Assembly: GCF_001999965.1 (NCBI RefSeq)
Contig: NZ_CP019646.1
Coordinates: forward strand, 3,596,001-3,660,000
Origin: Limihaloglobus sulfuriphilus
Lineage (GTDB): Bacteria > Planctomycetota > Phycisphaerae > Sedimentisphaerales > Sedimentisphaeraceae
Reading direction: 5' to 3'
Length of the DNA stretch: 64,000 nt
The position numbers and the translations under genes are program-made. Under the pieces are notes generated by a model that saw nothing but the letters and a program-made list of their open reading frames with translations, did no database searches and was not told the DNA's origin. How positions within the stretch are numbered: the first letter of the stretch is position 1; each line of letters opens with the position of its first letter. This document shows, piece after piece, positions 8,997 through 17,101 of this stretch.

Positions 8997-10109
8997 TTAT
9001 CCGACAAATTCTGGGCTGAAGCCTTTGGGCATTTTTCCTGCGCAGTGTGCGGCGTTTGCCGCTCCGTAGAGTGATACGGAGTAGTCGCGTATGATATATA
9101 CCGGGATCGCCTTTAGAACCTCTCTGATCACCGGGTTGTAGTTCTGCTCGAAGTAGTGCATGAAGAGGTTTTCCTCGAGGAAGAATTTTTCCGTTCTGGT
9201 TACGATACCGCCTGCGAGGTAGAGTCCGACGGTGGGCAGCAGGCTGGCGGCGATGTTTGATGCGAATTTTCCGTAAAGTTTGATGAACAGCCGGACAATA
9301 TCGCCGCAAATCGGGTTTTGCGGGGCGTATTTTGTTATCAGGCCGGGCTTGTTCGTGTCGCCGGCCTGGTCTATTTCTTCGAGAACGCCTGTGATGGGGA
9401 TCCGCTTATATTCTTTGAAAAACCTGAAGATGTTCACGATTCCCATGCCGGAGACAATCGGCTCAACGCCCGGGCTGTAGTAGTCCACAATCTTGCCGAC
9501 AAAGTCTTTCAGGCGGCGTGTTTCGGAGTCAAAGCCGGCGAAATTGATGTGTCCTGCCTCGGAGGGGCAGGCGACGTAGTTTCCTTTCTGGCCGATTAGA
9601 AAGCCTGTTCCCAGTCCCGTGCCCGCGCCGACGATGGCACGCATATTGCCCACCTGCGGCGATACGAGCCCTGTTGTGTGAGGCAGCTGGAGTATCTGGC
9701 CGGGATTGTTTACGTCGAGCAGCGGCAGGCTGTAACTAATTGCCATGAAGTCGTTTATGACCATTGTTGGTATTTTGAGAAGCTGGTTTATCTCATAGGC
9801 GTTTATGTCCCATTTGATATGCGAGGGGGTGCAGATATTCTCAACCACAGGTCCCGCGGCGCTGATACAGCATTTGTCCGCTTTTAGTTGGGGGGCCTTT
9901 TGGGCTACGGCTTTGAGTGTGTGGCGGACGGCTTCTACGCAGCTTGAGAGCCTCTGTGTCTCAAAGACGCACTCGACAATCACTTCGAAATTGCCGTTAT
10001 GATGGCCGACAAAGGCGATGTTTGTGTTTGTGCCGCCGATATCGCCGGCAAGTGTTATGTTTTCGAATTCTATCTTATCTGTTTTCCAGTTAATCGTAAA
10101 ATCGGTCAT
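8997..10109 (-). CDS. glk: Glucokinase (ROK-independent, E. coli Glk type)
   Basis: A 370-residue cytoplasmic ATP-dependent hexokinase of the Glk family (PF02685), which phosphorylates glucose to glucose 6-phosphate. The N-terminal phosphate-binding motif LAGDIGGTNTNIAFVG (~res 21-36), a VINDFMAISYSLP segment (~118) and GAGTGLGTGFLIG (~163) are clear. E. coli Glk has 321 residues; the extra length here lies in the N-terminus and internal loops. It is the last gene of a leftward cluster, 13 bp downstream of dctM, so it is probably co-transcribed with the TRAP transporter. That suggests the imported solute may be a neutral hexose or yield one. The specificity of the enzyme has not been shown. 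Confidence 0.9.
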   Translation of the reverse strand: MTDFTINWKTDKIEFENITLAGDIGGTNTNIAFVGHHNGNFEVIVECVFETQRLSSCVEAVRHTLKAVAQKAPQLKADKCCISAAGPVVENICTPSHIKWDINAYEINQLLKIPTMVINDFMAISYSLPLLDVNNPGQILQLPHTTGLVSPQVGNMRAIVGAGTGLGTGFLIGQKGNYVACPSEAGHINFAGFDSETRRLKDFVGKIVDYYSPGVEPIVSGMGIVNIFRFFKEYKRIPITGVLEEIDQAGDTNKPGLITKYAPQNPICGDIVRLFIKLYGKFASNIAASLLPTVGLYLAGGIVTRTEKFFLEENLFMHYFEQNYNPVIREVLKAIPVYIIRDYSVSLYGAANAAHCAGKMPKGFSPEFVG

Positions 10110-10122
10110 GTCAAGTGCCTCA

Positions 10123-11439
10123 TTATTTTATCAAAGTATCCATAAACGCCGGAAGCAGCGTAATAATTTTTGGAAACGCTGTCATGAGTATTATACACAA
10201 AACATAGGTGGGAATAAAGTAAAGAACACCCTTAAAAACAGTTTTGAGGTTTTCGTCCTTTGCCATCGCCCCGACAACGAATGTTGTAGCGCCTACCGGC
10301 GGCGTGATAGCTCCGAGTGTAGTGATAACGGTAATTATTACGCCGAACCACAGCGGGTCGTAGCCGAGCTTGTCCGCTACGGGGAAGAAAATCGGTATCG
10401 TGATAAGCAGAAGCCCCAGCGAGTCCATCATTGCTCCGCCAAGTATGTAGAGCGAGAAAATCGCCGCCATAACGACAAATGAGGGCACCGCAAGCGAAGA
10501 TACCCATTCGGCCAGCTCGTACGGTATGCGTGTTACGGCGAGAAATCTGCCGAAAATCATCGCGCCGGCAACCAGTGTTATGACCATACATGATGCCCTG
10601 ATGGTTTCTTCTATGGCTTTTATCAGGCCTTTGAGGGTCAGGTTTCGCTGTACAATTCCCAGAAGCATAGCCAGAAACGCCCCTACGGCGCCGGCTTCGG
10701 TAGGTGTGAAAACGCCGAAATGCAGCCCGAGTATTACCAGCAGAAACAGTATTATCATCTCATAAGCGCTGAGCAGGGCGGTTATCCTTTCTTTGAAGCT
10801 GAATTTCGGCCCGGCAGGCCCGCCGGCGGGGTTTACTCTGCAGATTATGTAAACTGTCAGCACAAGGGCCAGACTCACAAACAGCCCTGCACCTATGCCG
10901 CCGTAGAAGAGCTTTGTAACTGATTGCTCTGTTGAGAGGCCTATGATTATCAGCACAACACTTGGCGGAATGACAACGCCCAGCGTCGAGCCGCACGCGA
11001 TCGAGCCTAAGCTGAGCATTGAGTCGTACTTGTATTTTTTCATTTCGGGGTATGCCACGGTAGTCATTGTCGCGGCGGTGGCGGTGTTTGAACCGCAGAT
11101 TGAGGCGAAGGCTGCGCAGGCGGCGATTGTCGCCATTGCCAGGCCGCCGGATATATGCCCGATGCACTTATACGCGGCGTTGTAGAGCTTCTGGTTTACG
11201 CCGGAATGGAAAACGATCTGTCCCATGAATATAAACAGCGGTATCAGGGTGAAGCTGTATTTGCTGAAAGTTCCCCACAGGACGGTACTTACCATGCTGG
11301 TGCCCGCGTCGAGCGATGTTACCGCGGAGAAGCCGATAAAGCCGACAACCGCCATCGCGAAACTTACCGGCGTTGCCAGCAGAAAAAGCATTGCAACCAG
11401 TGCGATTATTCCCGTGATTCCAATCATGGTCAGGCTCAT
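10123..11439 (-). CDS. dctM: TRAP transporter large permease subunit
   Basis: A 438-residue polytopic inner-membrane protein of the DctM family, the Na+-coupled translocation subunit of TRAP transporters. It has about 11-12 hydrophobic segments, with the family signatures SICGSNTATAATMTTVAYPEM (~res 112-132), TPTEAGAVGAFLAMLLG (~235) and the PPVGATTFVVGAMA region near the C-terminus. Its ATG overlaps the dctQ stop by 4 bp, so translation is coupled. It is full length and intact. Confidence 0.95.
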   Translation of the reverse strand: MSLTMIGITGIIALVAMLFLLATPVSFAMAVVGFIGFSAVTSLDAGTSMVSTVLWGTFSKYSFTLIPLFIFMGQIVFHSGVNQKLYNAAYKCIGHISGGLAMATIAACAAFASICGSNTATAATMTTVAYPEMKKYKYDSMLSLGSIACGSTLGVVIPPSVVLIIIGLSTEQSVTKLFYGGIGAGLFVSLALVLTVYIICRVNPAGGPAGPKFSFKERITALLSAYEMIILFLLVILGLHFGVFTPTEAGAVGAFLAMLLGIVQRNLTLKGLIKAIEETIRASCMVITLVAGAMIFGRFLAVTRIPYELAEWVSSLAVPSFVVMAAIFSLYILGGAMMDSLGLLLITIPIFFPVADKLGYDPLWFGVIITVITTLGAITPPVGATTFVVGAMAKDENLKTVFKGVLYFIPTYVLCIILMTAFPKIITLLPAFMDTLIK

Positions 11440-11963
11440 ATCGCGTCCTCCAGGTGGGGGTTTTTGCCGGTGGTATGGGCCTTTATCACGAGGATAATGT
11501 CAACAAGATACGCTGCGGCAAGTACCGCGAAACCGATACCGGTTATATATATAAACGGGTGGAAAATTATTCTAAGCGTCTCTGTAACTTCGTTTGAAGC
11601 CTGTATTGTCATGGCATATTTGATGATAAATACCGCCGCGATCAGCGAAAAAGCCATACATATCAGATCGTTGAGAGATTTTAGAATCCTTGATATTACC
11701 GGCGGCATCAGGTCAACCAGGACGGTGACGGCTATAAAGTCCTTTTTCATCTGGGCGTATCCCAGACCCATGGCGGCAGTTACTGCGCCGAGAAGACCCA
11801 TAAGCTCCACACTGCCCTTAAGGGGGCTGCCCAGCCATCTTGAGACGATTGCCGCACAGGTGAGCAGCATCATTGAAATCAGAGAAATACCGGCGATTGC
11901 GAGTATCAGCGTATTAAATCTAAGAAGCAGTGTTTCTAAGCGGCTGTTTTTGTTTTCTTGCAT
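11436..11963 (-). CDS. dctQ: TRAP transporter small permease subunit
   Basis: A 175-residue four-helix membrane protein of the DctQ family, which partners DctM in the membrane. Four hydrophobic stretches are visible (around res 15-35, 55-75, 98-118 and 137-157), with the family-typical WLGSPLKGSVELMGLLGA region in the first loop/second helix. Its start overlaps the dctP stop and its end overlaps dctM. The subunit order P-Q-M is standard. Confidence 0.92.
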   Translation of the reverse strand: MQENKNSRLETLLLRFNTLILAIAGISLISMMLLTCAAIVSRWLGSPLKGSVELMGLLGAVTAAMGLGYAQMKKDFIAVTVLVDLMPPVISRILKSLNDLICMAFSLIAAVFIIKYAMTIQASNEVTETLRIIFHPFIYITGIGFAVLAAAYLVDIILVIKAHTTGKNPHLEDAI

Positions 11964-13009
11964 TATTCAGAGGAGATGTATTCTTTTATTGCGGTTATTA
12001 TGGCCTGTGTGTCTATTTCTGCGGAGTTCTGCTGTATCCATTCCACTACCATTGGCGCCAGCATCGCGTCGAGTTCGGCTTTGTCCTGGGCAGAGAGCTC
12101 GATCACCTCAACACCCTGCTCGCCGGTCGAGTACTCCATAGATTCGTTTACATGCTCGTCCATATACTCGCCTGTCCAGAGGGATTGCTCCTCGATCATA
12201 TCTTCCATGACGGCCTTGACATCTTCGGGCAGACTCTGCCATTTCTGCCTGTTCATCACTACGGCGAATGGGTACACAACTGTGTCTGTCATGGTAACGT
12301 ATTTGCAGATGTCGGCGTATTTGAAGTCTTTCATCACTTCCAGCGAGGAGAAAAGCCCCTCGACAACGCCTTTCTGCAGTGCCTCGGGCGTTTCGGACAT
12401 CGGCATCCCGACCTGGTTGGCTCCCCAGGCTTCGAGGATTCTCGCCGCGCCGCCGCTGGCCCGCAGGTTAACGCCCTTCATATCGGCGGCTGTGCGGACT
12501 GGCTTTTTGCTCATGATGTTAGACGGTGCGGTGGTAAACATGGCAAGCACCTTTACGTCGGCGAATTCCTCGGGCTCAAACTGCTGATACAGCTTGAGCA
12601 GCGCCTTTGAGCCTGTCGCGGCGTCTTCTATGCCCAGAGGCAGGCTCAGAGCGTTTGTAACGACAAACCTGCCCGGCTGATATGCCATGCACAGGCAGCC
12701 GATGTCGGCCTGGCCGCTTATAACGCCGTCCATCATGTCCTTTGCCTCGAGCAGTGAGCCGCCCGGGTAGGTGTTTATCTCAACAGCTCCGCCAGTGCGT
12801 TTTTCTACCTCGTCTTTCCACCTTTCCATCTGGACACAGGGGAATGTCGGTGCCGGCGGGAAGTTGGCATAAGAAAGTTTGATCGCCTTAACCGGCGCAG
12901 CATCAGAGCCCTCGCCGGCGGCAGGTGCATCGTCCTTTTTACAGCCGCAAACGGCAATAATTAAAGCCATGGCAACAACCAGAGTTTTTAATGTAACATC
13001 AGCTTTCAT
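11963..13009 (-). CDS. dctP: TRAP transporter solute-binding lipoprotein
   Basis: A DctP-family periplasmic solute-binding protein, tethered as a lipoprotein. The start chosen is the ATG at 13007-13009, because GGAGAG sits 4-6 bp upstream in ATAAGGAGAGTCTTATG. A TTG six codons earlier is less likely. The signal peptide TLKTLVVAMALIIAVCGC has a lipobox Cys at about residue 23. The core shows PPAPTFPCVQMERWKDEVEKRT and the hallmark LRASGGAARILEAWGANQVG, followed by MSETPEALQKGVVEG. DctP homologues bind organic acids through a conserved Arg, here probably the LRASG Arg, whereas the operon partner is a glucokinase. The substrate is unknown. Confidence 0.92.
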   Translation of the reverse strand: MKADVTLKTLVVAMALIIAVCGCKKDDAPAAGEGSDAAPVKAIKLSYANFPPAPTFPCVQMERWKDEVEKRTGGAVEINTYPGGSLLEAKDMMDGVISGQADIGCLCMAYQPGRFVVTNALSLPLGIEDAATGSKALLKLYQQFEPEEFADVKVLAMFTTAPSNIMSKKPVRTAADMKGVNLRASGGAARILEAWGANQVGMPMSETPEALQKGVVEGLFSSLEVMKDFKYADICKYVTMTDTVVYPFAVVMNRQKWQSLPEDVKAVMEDMIEEQSLWTGEYMDEHVNESMEYSTGEQGVEVIELSAQDKAELDAMLAPMVVEWIQQNSAEIDTQAIITAIKEYISSE

Positions 13010-13143
13010 AAGACTCTCCTTATTCAAAAGCCCTTTAATTATTTTGTATTTATAAACGGTTAAGTTTCTCTACGCAGAAACAATCTTGGATTTTAACCGA
13101 AAAACAACTAAATGTAAAGGGGAATTAGTTAAGAATTAAGATT

Positions 13144-14886
13144 GAGCAATTCCGTTTGTAAGGCTTTTCAGAAAATTTGCCACAAAATACTATTGATACC
13201 CAGTAGGTTAATGCGGATTAATCGGCGTTTCCTCGGCTTGCGGGCGTGCTTTGGGGGAGCAGTCGGGGCGAGCCTGGTGTGTGTTTCTTCTGGTCGTGTG
13301 ATTTTAGGCGCACCGATAGTGTGGCAGGTAGTTTGTTGGTTTGTATTTGCGTTGTTATGCGGCTGATATTTTGATCGACTCTGATTTAACCAGTGAGCGT
13401 ATGTAGTGCGGCTGCTTGGTTTTCACGTACCCCAATGCCGTGCCTAACATCGTGATCAGTGCCAGGTCTACTCGCATCTGCATTTTTTTAAGGCCTCGAA
13501 TATAGTGAGTTTCAAAACCAAAGGAGACATCGAGCCGACTGTTGACCCTCTCGACAGAAGTCCGTTTTTTGTATTCGTCTTTCCATTTATAGCTGTCCCG
13601 CGGCAAAGCCATAAAGATACGCGGGTCTTTTTCCAACCCGATCCTGATACTCTTGCCAATTGGACAACTCCCTGATGCGGGGCATGTCAGCCCTTGATGG
13701 TGTGCCGGGCAACCGAACTTGATACTGTCTCTATCCTTCTCAAAACCCCTGTTGCACATCTTGTTGAGTTCTCCCCCCTTGCAGCACTTGCAGAACACCT
13801 CACCCTGCTGGTTGTAATATATCCTGTCAAGGCCTTCAACCGGGCTATGTTCCAACTGCGTCATATTGCGAGTATCAACAACAGCACGTATATCGTGCTC
13901 CTTCCATAACCATAGCTTGAAATCGCCGCAATCATAGCCTTTGTCTGCCGAGAGATATTCGCACTTCTCAAGAGCCTTTGAGGGACAGGCGTCAACCAGA
14001 TTGTACGCCTCTAACATATCATTGTCATTACCCGGCGTTACGATACGTGCTATCGGCAGTTCATAATTGGCATCCACTGCCAGATGAACCTTGTAACCAA
14101 ATATCGTTGTTTTTTTGATAATCTTACCGTTTTTATCTGTGTAAGTTTTTGTTGCCCAGCCGCCGTCAGTATCCCTTCTGCCGTCAGGCTTATTTTCTGA
14201 ACCGGAGTTTGCCGCACTCTGGATGACTTTGCTGTCAATCGCTATACGCTGACCAAAGCCGGGCAGTTCCCGGGCAAGACACTCCAGAAGATTCTGGAAA
14301 ATACCGGCTACTTCTGCCGGATACTCCATAAGCGACTTGAGCAGGTTGGTATAGGCGTTTGATGATGGTACCGGGTGCTCTTTGAGAGGATCAAAACCGC
14401 AGATATCCCTGAGCTGACCGTTGCGAGAAAGCTCCCGGCGAAGAGCTTCGATGGTGTTGTGCCCAAATACGATGCCGGCAAGCATTGAGTTCCAACTGGC
14501 CCGTATCGGGTAGTCATCACGTCCATTGCCGCGGCGTTTTTCGAGTGTTTGCATTAGTTGTTCATCGTCGAGCGTCTTGAGTAACAGGTCGAGCCGCTCT
14601 AAATCTCCGAGATTTTCAACATTTTGGTAGCAAAACAAGCTGGGTTGTGGTATATTAGCCATTGGTAAATCCTTTTGTAGAATATAATATAAGTTCTTTT
14701 GGTTTAATGTCTTATATTATATCACATGCAAAATGATTTACCATTTTTCTATGGGGGCAATTTGAGGTTTTTTAATGTTTTTTTCGCTCGAATCAGGCCT
14801 GAAGCCAGAGAAAAAGGGGGAAAATCGGTTTCACTGCCGTTGCTAAATCCACCCGCTCAACAACTTACAAACAAACGGAATAGCTC
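13144..14886. mobile_element. IS5/IS1182-like insertion sequence
   Basis: The transposase gene is enclosed by imperfect inverted ends: GAGCAATTCCGTTTGT at 13144-13159 and its near complement ACAAACGGAATAGCTC at 14871-14886, differing at one position. The flanks are gaattaagatt on the left and gaattaggaatt on the right. Both are the genomic AATTAG low-complexity repeat, so a target duplication cannot be told from background. The rightward ORF (13142-13366) overlapping the left end has no family features and is not called. Family placement within IS4/IS5 relatives is tentative. Confidence 0.75.
13355..14662 (-). CDS. DDE transposase (DUF772/IS1182-like)
   Basis: A 435-residue transposase. The N-terminal third contains the DUF772-like pattern (PIRASWNSMLAGIVFGHNTI, LSRNGQLRDICGFDP, VPSSNAYTNLLKSL). 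Catalytic candidates follow: D in QRIAIDSKVIQSAAN (~res 142), D in EYLSADKGYDCGDF (~243) and E in KRTSVERVNSRL (~373). A Cys-rich insert (FCKCCKGGELNKMC, GCPAHHQGLTCPASGSCP; res ~285-335) may bind zinc and is typical of this subgroup. It is full length, with AAAGGA upstream of ATG 14662. Confidence 0.92.
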   Translation of the reverse strand: MANIPQPSLFCYQNVENLGDLERLDLLLKTLDDEQLMQTLEKRRGNGRDDYPIRASWNSMLAGIVFGHNTIEALRRELSRNGQLRDICGFDPLKEHPVPSSNAYTNLLKSLMEYPAEVAGIFQNLLECLARELPGFGQRIAIDSKVIQSAANSGSENKPDGRRDTDGGWATKTYTDKNGKIIKKTTIFGYKVHLAVDANYELPIARIVTPGNDNDMLEAYNLVDACPSKALEKCEYLSADKGYDCGDFKLWLWKEHDIRAVVDTRNMTQLEHSPVEGLDRIYYNQQGEVFCKCCKGGELNKMCNRGFEKDRDSIKFGCPAHHQGLTCPASGSCPIGKSIRIGLEKDPRIFMALPRDSYKWKDEYKKRTSVERVNSRLDVSFGFETHYIRGLKKMQMRVDLALITMLGTALGYVKTKQPHYIRSLVKSESIKISAA

Positions 14887-15479
14887 GAATTAGGAATTAG
14901 GAATTAAGAATTAAGAATTATGAACTAGGAATGAAAACCACGGATGGACGAGAATTGACACTAATCAGGCAATATGAATCAGGCATAAGAAATTCTGACA
15001 GGATTACAGGAATAACAGGATTTTATTTAAGTATTTTATTTTGTTCAACTTGCGAATTTTCTTCATTGCCTTCAATGCCTTCATGGTAAATAATAATCAA
15101 TTATGCTCTCCGTGCCCTCCGTGTCCTCCGTGGTGGATTAAAGCATTTGAGCCACAGAAAACCGGAATCAGGCATTAGGCAATAGGCAATAGGCATAAGG
15201 CATAAGAAATTCTGACAGGATTTTATTGAATTTTTTAATCCTGTTTATCCTGTAATCCCGTCGGATGTTTTAATTGGGAATTAAGCAAAAGCGGCGCCGC
15301 CTCGCTGTGCTCGTTGTCGCGCGCACTGCAAAGTGTTTAACATTGACAGGCTGGAGAAAAGTGGACGGGGTTGTGCGGGGAATGTTTTGGGAGGATTCTG
15401 CCGCGTTTAATTACTCTTGACATTTGACTTATTGGGAGTTCTAATAATGTTTTAGCAATATGTTTCAAAGGACGTAAAA
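14887..15479. repeat. Repeat-filled intergenic region
   Basis: There is no gene. The segment opens with tandem gaattagg/gaattaag units (14887-14932). Next come the phrase-like repeats gacaggattacaggaataac, tgccctccgtgtcctccgtg (~15113-15132) and ggcattaggcaataggc (15174-15205). A second copy of the gacaggatt...aatcctgtttatcctgtaat unit lies at ~15216-15260. These same motifs recur at 7.2, 35.7, 37.8-38.2, 41.0 and 50.0 kb. The GGACG ribosome site of the esterase is at its end. Confidence 0.7.
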
Positions 15480-17027
15480 ATGAGATATTTATTATTTGTT
15501 ATGTTAACAGGTTCATTAGGATTTTGTCAATTGGAGCTTCCTTCGCTTATTTCGGATAATATGGTCGTTCAGCAGTCTTCCAGCGTTAAGCTGTGGGGCC
15601 GGGGCAGCGGTGAAATCACAATCAAAACCGGCTGGGGCGGCCAAACCGTCAAGACGAGAGCGGACGAGAACGGAAAGTGGCAGGCCCAGATAAAGACTCC
15701 GGCCGCGGGCAAAAGCTGGAATATGACGATAGCCGACGCCGACGGTTCTGTAGAGATACAGAATGTTACCCCAGGCGAGATCTGGTTATGTTCCGGCCAG
15801 TCGAACATGCAGTTCCCGATGCTCCGCGATGAGCATTATAAACTCCATAAGTCGGAGAGCAACCCTGATATTCGATTCTTTACGGTAGAACCTGATACGT
15901 CTGAGACGCCCATGGAAAACTGCGGCGGCCGGTGGCAGGAGTGCACGCCGGAGACGCTTTCAACCTTCAGCGCGGTCGGCTATTACTTCGGAAAGCTGCT
16001 GCATGCCAACACCGGATACCCTATCGGGCTTATCGACAACAGCTGGGGCGGCACGCCGGCGGAGGCGTGGACAAAGGTTTCTGTGCTTGAAAACGATGAG
16101 CGTTTTGTCTCGATACTTGAAGAAGACAAGGTGATTCTGGCAAACCAGGACAAATACCAGAAGGAATACGACCAGATGCTTGAGCAGTGGGGCCGCGAGG
16201 TTGAAGATGCGAAAAAGCTGGGCAAACGGCCGCCGTCAAAGCCGTTTCCGCCGTTCGGGCTCAGGCCGCAGAACCGCGCTGGCAGGCTCTACAATGCTAT
16301 GCTGCATCCGCTGATGCCCTACACAATCAAGGGCGCGATCTGGTATCAGGGCGAATCGAATTCCGGCAGGGCCAGGCAATATGCAAGCCTGTTTCCGGCG
16401 ATGATAAACAACTGGAGAGACGACTGGGGACAGGGTGATTTTCCGTTCTACTTTGTGCAGTTGACCAATTATCTCAAGAACGACCCACAGACAGTTTATC
16501 CGCTCTGGCCGCAAGTTGCAGAGCCTGGCCCGAGCAGCTGGGCCGAGCTTCGCGAGAGCCAGTTTAAGACGCTTTCACTGCCCAGTACCGCGATGGCGGT
16601 TACGATCGATATCGGTATGCCCTACGATATACACCCTAAAAATAAGCTGGATGTGGGGTACCGGCTCGGCCTGGCGGCGCTGGCAAAGGAATACGGTTTC
16701 GATGATATTGTGTACTCCGGGCCGCTTTATAAGGGGTACAAGCTCGAGGGCGAAAAGATACGTATATCTTTTGAACATACCGCGGCGGGGCTTTCTTTTC
16801 ACGCAGACGCGGCGAAGGGGTTCCAGATAGCCGGCAGGGATCAGGAATTTGTATGGGCAGAGGCGGAGATTGACGGCGATACCGTGCTGGTGTATTCAGA
16901 CAAGGTCGCCGAGCCCGCCGCCGTGCGGTACGGCTGGTCAGACTGGACATACGCGAATCTGTTTAACAGCGAGGGACTGCCGGCAAGCCCGTTCAGAACC
17001 GATGACTGGGGATATACGACGAAATAA
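15480..17027 (+). CDS. Sialate O-acetylesterase-like (SASA/SGNH) carbohydrate esterase
   Basis: A 515-residue secreted esterase. The signal peptide is res 1-16 (MRYLLFVMLTGSLGFC). The N-terminal region LPSLISDNMVVQQSSSVKLWG is characteristic of the 9-O-acetyl sialate esterase family (PF03629). The SGNH block GEIWLCSGQSNMQFPM carries the likely nucleophile S108, and GAIWYQGESNSGRA (~res 280) is the second conserved block. It removes acetyl groups from sugars; in environmental bacteria the substrate is usually an acetylated polysaccharide rather than sialic acid, so the name is by family only. A GGACG ribosome site precedes ATG. The next gene, a beta-helix protein, starts 74 bp downstream in the same direction and may be co-transcribed. 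Confidence 0.88.
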   Translation: MRYLLFVMLTGSLGFCQLELPSLISDNMVVQQSSSVKLWGRGSGEITIKTGWGGQTVKTRADENGKWQAQIKTPAAGKSWNMTIADADGSVEIQNVTPGEIWLCSGQSNMQFPMLRDEHYKLHKSESNPDIRFFTVEPDTSETPMENCGGRWQECTPETLSTFSAVGYYFGKLLHANTGYPIGLIDNSWGGTPAEAWTKVSVLENDERFVSILEEDKVILANQDKYQKEYDQMLEQWGREVEDAKKLGKRPPSKPFPPFGLRPQNRAGRLYNAMLHPLMPYTIKGAIWYQGESNSGRARQYASLFPAMINNWRDDWGQGDFPFYFVQLTNYLKNDPQTVYPLWPQVAEPGPSSWAELRESQFKTLSLPSTAMAVTIDIGMPYDIHPKNKLDVGYRLGLAALAKEYGFDDIVYSGPLYKGYKLEGEKIRISFEHTAAGLSFHADAAKGFQIAGRDQEFVWAEAEIDGDTVLVYSDKVAEPAAVRYGWSDWTYANLFNSEGLPASPFRTDDWGYTTK

Positions 17028-17101
17028 TAATTCTAAACGAAAGCAGGTAAATTTAATATATAACTGTCCGCTATTTATGGCGGAACTCCAAAACGGATAA
17101 T

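Noticed and set aside
13142-13366. 74-codon frame at the left end of the IS5/IS1182-like element
   Set aside because: It overlaps the inverted end and the transposase 3' region and lacks a ribosome site.
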